The notes under the pieces are model-generated. The model searched no databases, was not told where the DNA came from, and worked only from the letters and a program-made list of their open reading frames with translations. Source: Sulfurospirillum sp. 1612 (GTDB taxonomy: Bacteria > Campylobacterota > Campylobacteria > Campylobacterales > Sulfurospirillaceae). Taken from it: a stretch of 64,000 nucleotides of DNA. The position numbers were made by a program, and so were the translations under genes. Shown here in pieces: positions 46,246 to 53,464 of this stretch; position 1 is the stretch's first letter, and each line of letters begins with the position of its first letter. The DNA lies in NCBI RefSeq assembly GCF_036556685.1, contig NZ_CP140614.1, positions 682,001 through 746,000 on the forward strand. Direction: 5' to 3'.

Positions 46246-48120
46246 ATGAAAACAAATCAAAAAACTCTTTTTGTTGATGCTAGAACATCATTTTATCGTA
46301 TTAATCGTTATGAAGTGGGAGAATTTTTTGGCCCGGTAGATTTAGGACTTCATCTCTCAGGCAAATATAATAGTTTAAATATTGGAACAGGACTACTGGC
46401 AGGTTCTATTTTCCCTGGATCAAATCGTTTGATTTTTACAGGTTTTTCCAATGCCTGGGGTGGTTTTTATATTTCATCGATGGGAGGAGCGAGTTTGGTC
46501 TTTGATAATCTCGGCATCAATATGCTCTCTATTGTCGGCAAAGCACCAACCCCTTCAGTTATGTATCTAAACCGAAATGAAGGCGGAGAGATTCAAGTAG
46601 AGATTGAGCCTGTGGATGTAGATACCGTCTGGTATGAAGGACGGGGTGGATTCTACTCGATGATGGATTATACGATGGAGCGTTTTGGAGATCGATACAG
46701 TAATGACCCTAGAATTTTAGCAACCGGACCGTCTGCAAGATCGACAGATATCGGAGCGGTGGGATCGGTGCCTGTAAAACACAAAAAATTGACCTATGTC
46801 GATACCTGGGCAGGGCGTGGTGGTTTTGGAAGCAAGATGTTTCAAGAGCACGGGATTGCTGCTATCATTTACGGAGGAACGTTTGTCGATGATGATTTCC
46901 GTGACCGTAAAGTCGCCGATCAGTGGTTTATTGATAAATACAAAATGAAACTGATGGCCAAAGATATAGAATCTACGAGTAAGTACCGTTTTAATGCAGA
47001 ATTAGGAACGGGGGGAACTTTTGGGTCAAACTATCATGGATTGGCTGGAAAGCTCTTTTCTTTTAATTATAAGAGTATTTATATGAGTGAAGAAGAGCGT
47101 TTAGAAATCCATGAAAAATTTATCATGAACCACTATCTCAAACAGTTTAATGATGAAACCGTGGCAACAAAAAGCGAACAAAATTGTGGTGAACCGTGTG
47201 CTGCGGTTTGCAAGAAAATGAATGGCACCTTTAAAAAAGATTATGAACCTTATCAAACGATGGGACCGTTATCGGGTATCTTTGATCAAAGAGCTGCGGA
47301 GCGCTTGAATCATCATGCGGATATGTATGGTTTTGATGCCATCTCGATTGGAGGTACCATTGCGTGGCTTATGGAGTGTTTGTCAGAAAAACTTTTGACG
47401 CCAGAAGAGTTGGGTATCAAAGGGATACCGGAATTTGATCCGAAAAATTTTGATGTTGTCAAATCTTCACTGCACAATGCAGAGATTGGGGTGCAATTGC
47501 TGGATTCAATTATAGAAAAACGGGGTATTTTGGATTTGAGCGAGGGGACGCGAAAATTTGCCCAAGATATCTCACGAGCCAAAAATAAAAACCTGATTGA
47601 CTCCTTTGTTTATACCGCGTATGCAAGAAAAGGCTGGATGGTCCCTAACCAATACTGGACACCCGGAGCGCTTTCTCCTATGGCGATTATGGGCAAATAC
47701 TATATGTATTATGGCTATGATTTTATGCCTCCAAGAGAACTAGGACGCAAGGGGGCAGAGCGACTCAGAGGCGAGCTTATCTTGGATAATATGGGAATGT
47801 GTCGTTTCCATCGAGGCTGGGCTGAGGAGATGATTCCTGAGATTATGGAATCTTTATATGGCATGAAAGAGGAATACCTCAAAGCCATGCATACGACAGC
47901 CAGTCGCATTAATGGTAGAAATTCATCGGTATTTTGGGAATCAGAACGTAATATTGATTATGTTTATACTTTTCTCAAGCGCAAACATGAAATTGAAAAA
48001 AACGACGATCCTGAATTGATGAAATGGTTGGAACTTTTTGATAAAGACAAACGAGAAGCGGGTATGAAGTTTTGGTATGAAATGCACCAAGGGATACAAG
48101 AATCACTATTAGAGTTTTAA
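46246..48120 (+). CDS. aor: Aldehyde:ferredoxin oxidoreductase (tungsten/molybdenum-bis-pterin)
   Basis: 624 residues. It oxidises aldehydes to acids, or reduces acids, with ferredoxin. Bis-pterin-binding N-terminal domain (TGLLAGSIFPGSNRLIFTG and RGGFGS), then the [4Fe-4S] ligands CGEPCAAVC (Cys314, Cys318, Cys322) and Cys519 in NMGMCRFH. Length is normal. It stands alone, with no ferredoxin, aldehyde-forming enzyme or cofactor gene beside it, and has its own promoter and terminator. Whether W or Mo is used is unknown. Confidence 0.9.
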   Translation: MKTNQKTLFVDARTSFYRINRYEVGEFFGPVDLGLHLSGKYNSLNIGTGLLAGSIFPGSNRLIFTGFSNAWGGFYISSMGGASLVFDNLGINMLSIVGKAPTPSVMYLNRNEGGEIQVEIEPVDVDTVWYEGRGGFYSMMDYTMERFGDRYSNDPRILATGPSARSTDIGAVGSVPVKHKKLTYVDTWAGRGGFGSKMFQEHGIAAIIYGGTFVDDDFRDRKVADQWFIDKYKMKLMAKDIESTSKYRFNAELGTGGTFGSNYHGLAGKLFSFNYKSIYMSEEERLEIHEKFIMNHYLKQFNDETVATKSEQNCGEPCAAVCKKMNGTFKKDYEPYQTMGPLSGIFDQRAAERLNHHADMYGFDAISIGGTIAWLMECLSEKLLTPEELGIKGIPEFDPKNFDVVKSSLHNAEIGVQLLDSIIEKRGILDLSEGTRKFAQDISRAKNKNLIDSFVYTAYARKGWMVPNQYWTPGALSPMAIMGKYYMYYGYDFMPPRELGRKGAERLRGELILDNMGMCRFHRGWAEEMIPEIMESLYGMKEEYLKAMHTTASRINGRNSSVFWESERNIDYVYTFLKRKHEIEKNDDPELMKWLELFDKDKREAGMKFWYEMHQGIQESLLEF

Positions 48121-48124
48121 AAAT

Positions 48125-48166
48125 CTTAGGGCGACGTCAAAGAGGTTATCGTGACGTCACCCTAAG
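48125..48166. terminator. Bidirectional hairpin terminator between aor and the copper ATPase
   Basis: A 15-base arm (48125-48139, CTTAGGGCGACGTCA) pairs with 48152-48166 (TGACGTCACCCTAAG), with one mismatch and a 12-base loop. It lies between converging genes. The minus strand continues into ATTTTTAAAA, so it works best for the copper operon. Confidence 0.75.
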
Positions 48167-48169
48167 AAA

Positions 48170-50347
48170 TTAAATCTTCTGCATTTTGAGTCTCAGTGAA
48201 TTTAGCACCACCGTAACAGAGCTAAAGCTCATGGCGATACCTGCATACATAGGGGTCAACATGATGCCCATCACAGGATAAAAGATTCCCGCAGCAAGAG
48301 GAATACCAATAGCATTGTAGATAAAAGCCCAAAAGAGATTTTGTTTAATAGTCCGCATTGCTTTTTCGGATAAATTGATACTTTTGAGTACAGAGTGTAT
48401 ATTGTTGTTGATGAGAATAATATCGCCGGCATCTTTGGTAATATCCGAACCTGAATTGAGGGTGATTCCGATATCAGCTTGTTTGATGGAGGGTGCATCA
48501 TTGATACCATCTCCGATAAACATCACTTTTGTGTTATGGTGCTGTAATTTTTTGATAACCTCAAATTTTTCATCGGGCAGGACCTGTGCATAAAAAGATT
48601 CGATTTTCAAATCATCGGCAATCTTTTGTGCTGTGATTTGATTGTCCCCGCTCAAGAGTACAGGGGTAATCCCTTTGGCTTTGAGCTCAGATATCAATTC
48701 ATGAGCACCGACGCGTAAACGATCTTCTAGAGAGATAACCCCCACACAAGTATCTTCAACACTCACCAATACCGCACCATTTCCTTCTGTTAGAGCTTTT
48801 GTAAAGGCTGCTTGATACTCTGGCGCAATGGTGACTTTCGATTCTTGCAAGAATGCCATGCTCCCAATTCTCACGTTTTTATTTTGATAAATAGCACTGA
48901 TACCATAACCTGCTATGATGTTGACATCTGTGACCTTTAGCGTGGTTTTGGCATTATGTTTCTTGGCATAAGTGACAATAGCTTTGGAGATGGGATGTTC
49001 ACTATGCGTCTCAATTGAGGCGACAATATCAAGATAACCGCTTTCTATCATGATATCTTTGATAGATATTTCCCCTTTTGTGAGGGTGCCGGTCTTATCA
49101 AAAACAGCATATTTTATCTCTTTGATAATTTCTAAGATTTCAGGATTTTTGATTAAGATGCCCTCTTTAGCACCTTTTCCCACCGCACTGACGATGGCGA
49201 TTGGTGTGGCGAGACCGAGTGCACAAGGACAAGAGATAATCAATACGGTGATAGAGGTGAGGATTGCATGCAGTGAATCACCAGCGATAAAATACCAGAT
49301 GAAAAAGGTCATGATAGAAATTCCCACAACAGTAGGTACAAAAATACTCGCAATCGTATCGGCCAATCTTGCAATGGGGAGCTTTTTGCTTCCCGCACTA
49401 CTAAGGAGTGCGATGATATTAGAAATCCTATTCTCATTGGCCCTCTTGGTGACTTTTATCTTTAATACCCCTTGGGTATTAATCGTACCGGCTACGACGT
49501 CATCGCCTATTGTTTTAAAAACAGGCAAGGATTCACCCGTAATCATAGAGGTATCAATATCAGCGGTTCCCTCTATGATAATACCATCGGCTGATATCTC
49601 TTCTCCTTGTTTGACTAAGACGAGATCATCCACTTTCAGTTCTTCTGCTTGAATATGAGAAATCTCTCCATTTTCTTCGATTTTATTGGCCTCTTTGGGT
49701 GCCAAATTCATCAATTTCTTCAGATAATCCGTCGCTTTTGCGCGTGATCGCTCCTCTAAAAGTCGCCCTAATAAAATAAAGGTGATGATGACACTCGCCC
49801 CATCAAAATAGACAAATCGCAAATGTTGCGGGAAGAAGTGAGGAAATAAAACAACAGCAGCAGAATAAAAATAAGCCGCACTCGTGCCCAGTGCTACGAG
49901 GACATTCATATCGCTATTTTTATTGCTGAGTGCCTTATAAGAGAGGATATAAAATCGAGCACCAGGATAAAATTGTACTATAGTACCGATGGCAAACATC
50001 AGATACAAATTGATCTCTTTGAGGGGGAAGAGGGCAAAATAAAACATCAAAAGTGTCAAAATAGCCGCAATGATAAACGAACGCTTTAGTTGATTGTAAG
50101 CTAAGCGTTTGGCTTTTTCTAGTGCTTTGAGATCTTCTTCGACTCCATAACCTAGTTTTCTGATTTTCTGTATGATGGTATTCTTGTCTAGTTTTTCCGA
50201 ATTGATGGTAAATTCACCTCGGTTTTCGGTGAAACTCACTTTTGATGCTTCCAGTCCATCGAGTCTGTTGACAACACGCTCGATGCCATTGGAGCAATTG
50301 ACGCACGTCATTCCTGAAATATTAAGTTCTATTTTTTCTTTTGACAT
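48170..50347 (-). CDS. copA: Cu+-exporting P1B-type ATPase
   Basis: 725 residues. One N-terminal HMA domain (GMTCVNC, Cys15, Cys18), the TGES actuator motif (270-273), the transmembrane CPC metal site (373-375), and the phosphorylation site DKTGTLT (417-423). YN in transmembrane helix 7 and MSFSS in helix 8 are the marks of P1B-1, copper-specific pumps. It is last gene of the operon copZ-like, arsR, copA; it overlaps the regulator gene by 19 bases. It shares only a name with the periplasmic multicopper oxidase at 4844. Confidence 0.95.
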   Translation of the reverse strand: MSKEKIELNISGMTCVNCSNGIERVVNRLDGLEASKVSFTENRGEFTINSEKLDKNTIIQKIRKLGYGVEEDLKALEKAKRLAYNQLKRSFIIAAILTLLMFYFALFPLKEINLYLMFAIGTIVQFYPGARFYILSYKALSNKNSDMNVLVALGTSAAYFYSAAVVLFPHFFPQHLRFVYFDGASVIITFILLGRLLEERSRAKATDYLKKLMNLAPKEANKIEENGEISHIQAEELKVDDLVLVKQGEEISADGIIIEGTADIDTSMITGESLPVFKTIGDDVVAGTINTQGVLKIKVTKRANENRISNIIALLSSAGSKKLPIARLADTIASIFVPTVVGISIMTFFIWYFIAGDSLHAILTSITVLIISCPCALGLATPIAIVSAVGKGAKEGILIKNPEILEIIKEIKYAVFDKTGTLTKGEISIKDIMIESGYLDIVASIETHSEHPISKAIVTYAKKHNAKTTLKVTDVNIIAGYGISAIYQNKNVRIGSMAFLQESKVTIAPEYQAAFTKALTEGNGAVLVSVEDTCVGVISLEDRLRVGAHELISELKAKGITPVLLSGDNQITAQKIADDLKIESFYAQVLPDEKFEVIKKLQHHNTKVMFIGDGINDAPSIKQADIGITLNSGSDITKDAGDIILINNNIHSVLKSINLSEKAMRTIKQNLFWAFIYNAIGIPLAAGIFYPVMGIMLTPMYAGIAMSFSSVTVVLNSLRLKMQKI

Positions 50348-50697
50348 TTTACATGTTCCAATGCAGTATTTAATAAGGCTTTGATCGCGTCATTTTTGAT
50401 TCTATAAAATGACATCTTTTTATCTTTTTGATAGGTGACAATATCATATTTTCTCAAGATTCTCAGTTGATGGGATACATGAGATTGGGGAATCTCTAAA
50501 AGATTGACCAATTCTCCGACACAAATTTCGTATTTTAAAAGAGCAAACAAAATCTTCACACGCATGGGATCATTGAGTGCCTTAAAGATATGTGTCATAT
50601 TTTTGAGCTCCTCATCATCGGGGAGAATCTTTTTGATATCGGGTATATGGCTGACGCCCTCGCAACAAGAACGAATCAGCCCATGGGTCTCTTTCAT
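50329..50697 (-). CDS. ArsR-family repressor of the copper efflux operon
   Basis: 122-residue winged-helix regulator. Cys11-Cys12 near the N-terminus and Cys59 in EICVGEL recall CadC, which senses Cd/Pb/Zn with N-terminal and alpha-helix cysteines; Cys118 is near the C-terminus. Helix-turn-helix around IPQSHVSHQLRIL. It lies between the CopZ-like gene (two bases away) and a copper ATPase, so it likely answers to Cu(I), unusual for ArsR proteins. The true inducer is not fixed by sequence. Confidence 0.85.
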   Translation of the reverse strand: MKETHGLIRSCCEGVSHIPDIKKILPDDEELKNMTHIFKALNDPMRVKILFALLKYEICVGELVNLLEIPQSHVSHQLRILRKYDIVTYQKDKKMSFYRIKNDAIKALLNTALEHVKCQKKK

Positions 50698-50699
50698 GA

Positions 50700-50906
50700 T
50701 TATTCTTCTATAACATCAAAGCCTATTTCAGCCATCTCTTGTTTAAATTGTTTTTCTTGATTCTCATCTGTAATGTCTAGAGTGACTTCTTTGGGTGAGG
50801 CCTCGAGGTTGACTTCTATGGGACCAAAATCATCTTCAAGAGAGCCTTTGATCATGTTGGCACAGTTTTGACAATTGATTTTGTCTGATTTAAACGTTTT
50901 TTTCAT
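50700..50906 (-). CDS. copZ: CopZ-like HMA copper chaperone
   Basis: 68-residue single HMA domain with the metal site NCQNC (Cys12, Cys15). The acidic surface fits a chaperone handing Cu(I) to the ATPase of the same operon. It lacks a signal peptide and is cytoplasmic. AAGGAAAAAG precedes ATG 50906. Confidence 0.85.
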   Translation of the reverse strand: MKKTFKSDKINCQNCANMIKGSLEDDFGPIEVNLEASPKEVTLDITDENQEKQFKQEMAEIGFDVIEE

Positions 50907-50917
50907 TCTTTTTCCTT

Positions 50918-50953
50918 ATATGATAAATTTAACATATGATGATAATATCATAT
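50918..50953 (-). promoter_or_regulatory. Operator with three ATATGAT half-sites and -10 of the copZ operon
   Basis: ATATGAT occurs at 50918-50924 and 50934-50940, and inverted as ATCATAT at 50947-50953; the last two form a 7-6-7 palindrome like those bound by ArsR/SmtB proteins. On the minus strand TATCAT (50925-50920) is a plausible -10, placing the palindrome over the -35. Confidence 0.6.
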
Positions 50954-50973
50954 AAGAAATAATGTGTCAAGTT

Positions 50974-51327
50974 TTAGTCATCATAGAGTTGTTTTTTATG
51001 TTTTTCTTTTTTGTAGGAAGTGCTGTTTTTTTGCTTGCGCGTTTGATTGACCTCTTTTAAGAGCAAGATACGCTTCTCTTCGGTTGTCATTTTTTCGTTT
51101 TCTAAGATTCTAATCGTAAAGTCTGTAAATGATTTGAGTGTATTGAGATAAGTAGAATCGAGGTGTAAATCATCAAGTTTTTGAATTTGTTGGTAGATTT
51201 TGGTGATTTTCTTCTCAAAAAGCAGGTAATTAAAGTCTTCCAATTTGAGTATGGTTTCACAACTTTTGACAAATTTTTCTAGGAGTCTCATATATTTGAC
51301 TCGCAATGCTTTTTCGTTAAATTTCAT
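50974..51327 (-). CDS. Small helical protein of unknown function in the fliN operon
   Basis: 117 residues, charged and helical throughout with a Lys-rich tail (KQKNSTSYKKEKHKKQ). No membrane segment or known domain. Its start overlaps the stop of the FliO-like gene by one base, so it is the third gene of the fliN transcript. A link to flagella is suggested only by position. Confidence 0.65.
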   Translation of the reverse strand: MKFNEKALRVKYMRLLEKFVKSCETILKLEDFNYLLFEKKITKIYQQIQKLDDLHLDSTYLNTLKSFTDFTIRILENEKMTTEEKRILLLKEVNQTRKQKNSTSYKKEKHKKQLYDD

Positions 51328-52211
51328 TAATCTGGTACGTTCATATCGCTAGAGGCTTTATCTTTGTAACTTTCTAATTTATGTTCTTGCAATTTAAGAT
51401 AGTCGTCTAATTTTTTTCTATTATCTTCAAAGGCTTGTTCAAAATCAGAGGTATTCTCAAAATCTTGACTGCCAAAAGTATCCACGACGACATTTGAGTT
51501 TCCGCTCATGACGAGATATCGTTTGTTTTGATATTCAAAAACCAAAAGAGAATTTTTAGGATCGATAGGCTTTTTATGCAAAATTTTGATATCAATGGAT
51601 TCTGGAGAGATGGATTTAAAAAGCCAAGATTTTTTTTGTAGGGTGATTGGATTTTTGGCGACGCGTTTTTTGACCCACATCATGACCAATAACAAAACAA
51701 ACAAAAAGGCGACCACAGTGATGTACCTGGCATCAATGAGACTGCTGTCTTGAAAGGGTTTGATATTTTGTAGTGTGTCATCTGCCTTGGGTGTTGCCGC
51801 TTGTACGGTTGTAATGGGTGCGGTTGTGATGGGTGCGGTGTCGGTGATGGGAGTTGCAAGACGTGTTCTAATGCGCAGACCAAAACCATCGGTCGTTTTA
51901 GAGGCACTGACGAGGATCTCTTTTTGGTTGTGTAGTGTGATGAGCAGATTGCCATTATTTGGGCGGATTGAGAGCTCCTGGACGATTTTTGAGTTAATAT
52001 TTTTTTCAACCGTTTTGTCAAAATTCAAATGCGCAAGTTTTAAAGTGGTCGCATGGGCATTTTTATCTTGAAATATCGTACCCGTATATGGGGAATCAAA
52101 GGAGAGCATAATATCGACACGGTCTTCTCTATCATAGATATTATGGGTCAAGAGATTGGTCGCATAGGAGAGGCTAACAAAGACAAATAATAAGAGTAAT
52201 TTTTTCATCAT
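51327..52211 (-). CDS. FliO-like flagellar export apparatus protein
   Basis: 294 residues: a signal peptide (1-17), an exported beta-rich domain (about 20-125), a low-complexity Thr/Pro/Ile linker with two PITTAPITT-type repeats (about 124-140), a membrane helix (about 163-183), then a cytoplasmic FliO-type domain (KKPIDPKNSLLVFEYQNKR, about 213-232). It directly follows fliN, where C. jejuni has the membrane protein Cj0352. FliO supports assembly of the FliP ring. The extra exported domain is larger than in enteric FliO. Confidence 0.65.
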   Translation of the reverse strand: MMKKLLLLFVFVSLSYATNLLTHNIYDREDRVDIMLSFDSPYTGTIFQDKNAHATTLKLAHLNFDKTVEKNINSKIVQELSIRPNNGNLLITLHNQKEILVSASKTTDGFGLRIRTRLATPITDTAPITTAPITTVQAATPKADDTLQNIKPFQDSSLIDARYITVVAFLFVLLLVMMWVKKRVAKNPITLQKKSWLFKSISPESIDIKILHKKPIDPKNSLLVFEYQNKRYLVMSGNSNVVVDTFGSQDFENTSDFEQAFEDNRKKLDDYLKLQEHKLESYKDKASSDMNVPD

Positions 52212-52555
52212 GATTCTTTTTTGAAATATTGTATGACACTTTTTGAATCTAAAATTTCATTGATTCTGATAGCAAGGTTTTTTTCATAAACCATCACTTC
52301 ACCTTTGCCAAAAATCTTTTTATTGATAAAAAGTTCAACACTTTCTCCTGCGGGTTTTTTTAAATCGATTACAAATCCTTTTTCGAGTTTTAAAATTTCT
52401 TCAAGAGTTAAGTAAATCGTACCCAAATCAGCTATAAATTCGACATTAATATCCAGTAAGTTTTCATATCCGGAAAGTAGTTTTTTTTCTAGGTATTCTT
52501 TATCTTCTTGATTCACTGATAGTCCCTTTTGCCGATTAATCTTATTGTCATTCAA
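52208..52555 (-). CDS. fliN: Flagellar motor switch protein FliN
   Basis: 115 residues with a C-terminal SpoA/FliN domain (about 35-105: INVEFIADLGTIYLTLEEIL, GEVMVYEKNLAIRI). FliN builds the C-ring that sets rotation sense and export docking. It overlaps the FliO-like gene by four bases (ATGA). No other flagellar genes are in the window, so these genes are scattered, as is normal in Campylobacterota. Confidence 0.9.
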   Translation of the reverse strand: MNDNKINRQKGLSVNQEDKEYLEKKLLSGYENLLDINVEFIADLGTIYLTLEEILKLEKGFVIDLKKPAGESVELFINKKIFGKGEVMVYEKNLAIRINEILDSKSVIQYFKKES

Positions 52556-52726
52556 CCCCTATGGTGCTTTTGGAGGCATCAATAACAAATAAAAAAGATG
52601 ACACATCACTCTGTGAGAGCGTGTCACTGCTGAATTATAAATACTATTGTATTATAGTTTAAATTTTTTAAATTGTTTATTAAGAGCCAATAAAGTAAAA
52701 TACGATTTTAATAGAAAGCAGGTAAC

Positions 52727-53464
52727 ATGTTTATAATTTTAGGGATTTTAGGAATCGTTGTCGGTTTTGCATCAGGCTTTTTTGGAATTGGAGGCGGTAC
52801 GGTTTTAGTGCCGATTTTGCTCTATTCTGGATTCAGTGTCAAGTCAGCAATCGGTATCTCCATCATGCAGATGGTCTTTAGCTCGATATTTGGGTCATTT
52901 GTTAATTACAAAAACAAGATGCTTCGTCTTCAAAATGGCCTTGTATTGGGAGTAGGCGGATTTATTGGTGCGCAATTTAGCGGCTATATCGTCTCATTGG
53001 TTCCTTCGTGGGCTTTACTCTCATTTTTTGCGGTGGCTTTGGTTGTAGCAATCTATAAGTTTTTCAAAACACCAACAGAGGCCCTCGGCGTTCCAAATGA
53101 ATCCAAAATATTGTTGTTCGTGATAGGATTTTTTGTCGGTATGGCCGCCATTAGCATCGGGATTGGTGGGGCTTTATTCTTGACACCGATTATGGTTGGT
53201 TTTTTACATTTTGATATTAAAAAAGCCATTTCGACCTCTTTGCTTTTTGTTGTTTTTTCTTCCGTATCGGGATTGATAAGTTTTTCTATGCATGGATTGA
53301 TTGACCATAAGGCAGGTATTATATTGGGGTTAGGCTCTCTACTTGGTGTCTATTTTGGGGCCAAACAATCACACATTATTCGTCGTGACCTCCAAAAAAG
53401 ACTCTTGCTGATCCTTTATGTCGTCTTGCTCATTTTAACAGTGAATAAACTAATAGGTTTTTAA
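52727..53464 (+). CDS. TSUP-family permease (TauE/SafE type)
   Basis: 245 residues, about eight membrane helices in two repeats, each with a glycine motif: GFFGIGGGTVLVP (about 19-31) and SIGIGGALFLTP (about 144-155). TSUP proteins carry sulfite, sulfoacetate or other organosulfur anions; the substrate is unknown. Its stop overlaps uvrA by one base. Confidence 0.88.
   Translation: MFIILGILGIVVGFASGFFGIGGGTVLVPILLYSGFSVKSAIGISIMQMVFSSIFGSFVNYKNKMLRLQNGLVLGVGGFIGAQFSGYIVSLVPSWALLSFFAVALVVAIYKFFKTPTEALGVPNESKILLFVIGFFVGMAAISIGIGGALFLTPIMVGFLHFDIKKAISTSLLFVVFSSVSGLISFSMHGLIDHKAGIILGLGSLLGVYFGAKQSHIIRRDLQKRLLLILYVVLLILTVNKLIGF

Noticed and set aside
52599-52626. Hairpin TGACAC...GTGTCA between fliN and the TSUP gene
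   Set aside because: Only six outer pairs are perfect and the inner part is imperfect. It lies between divergent genes where no terminator is needed and lacks a U-run.
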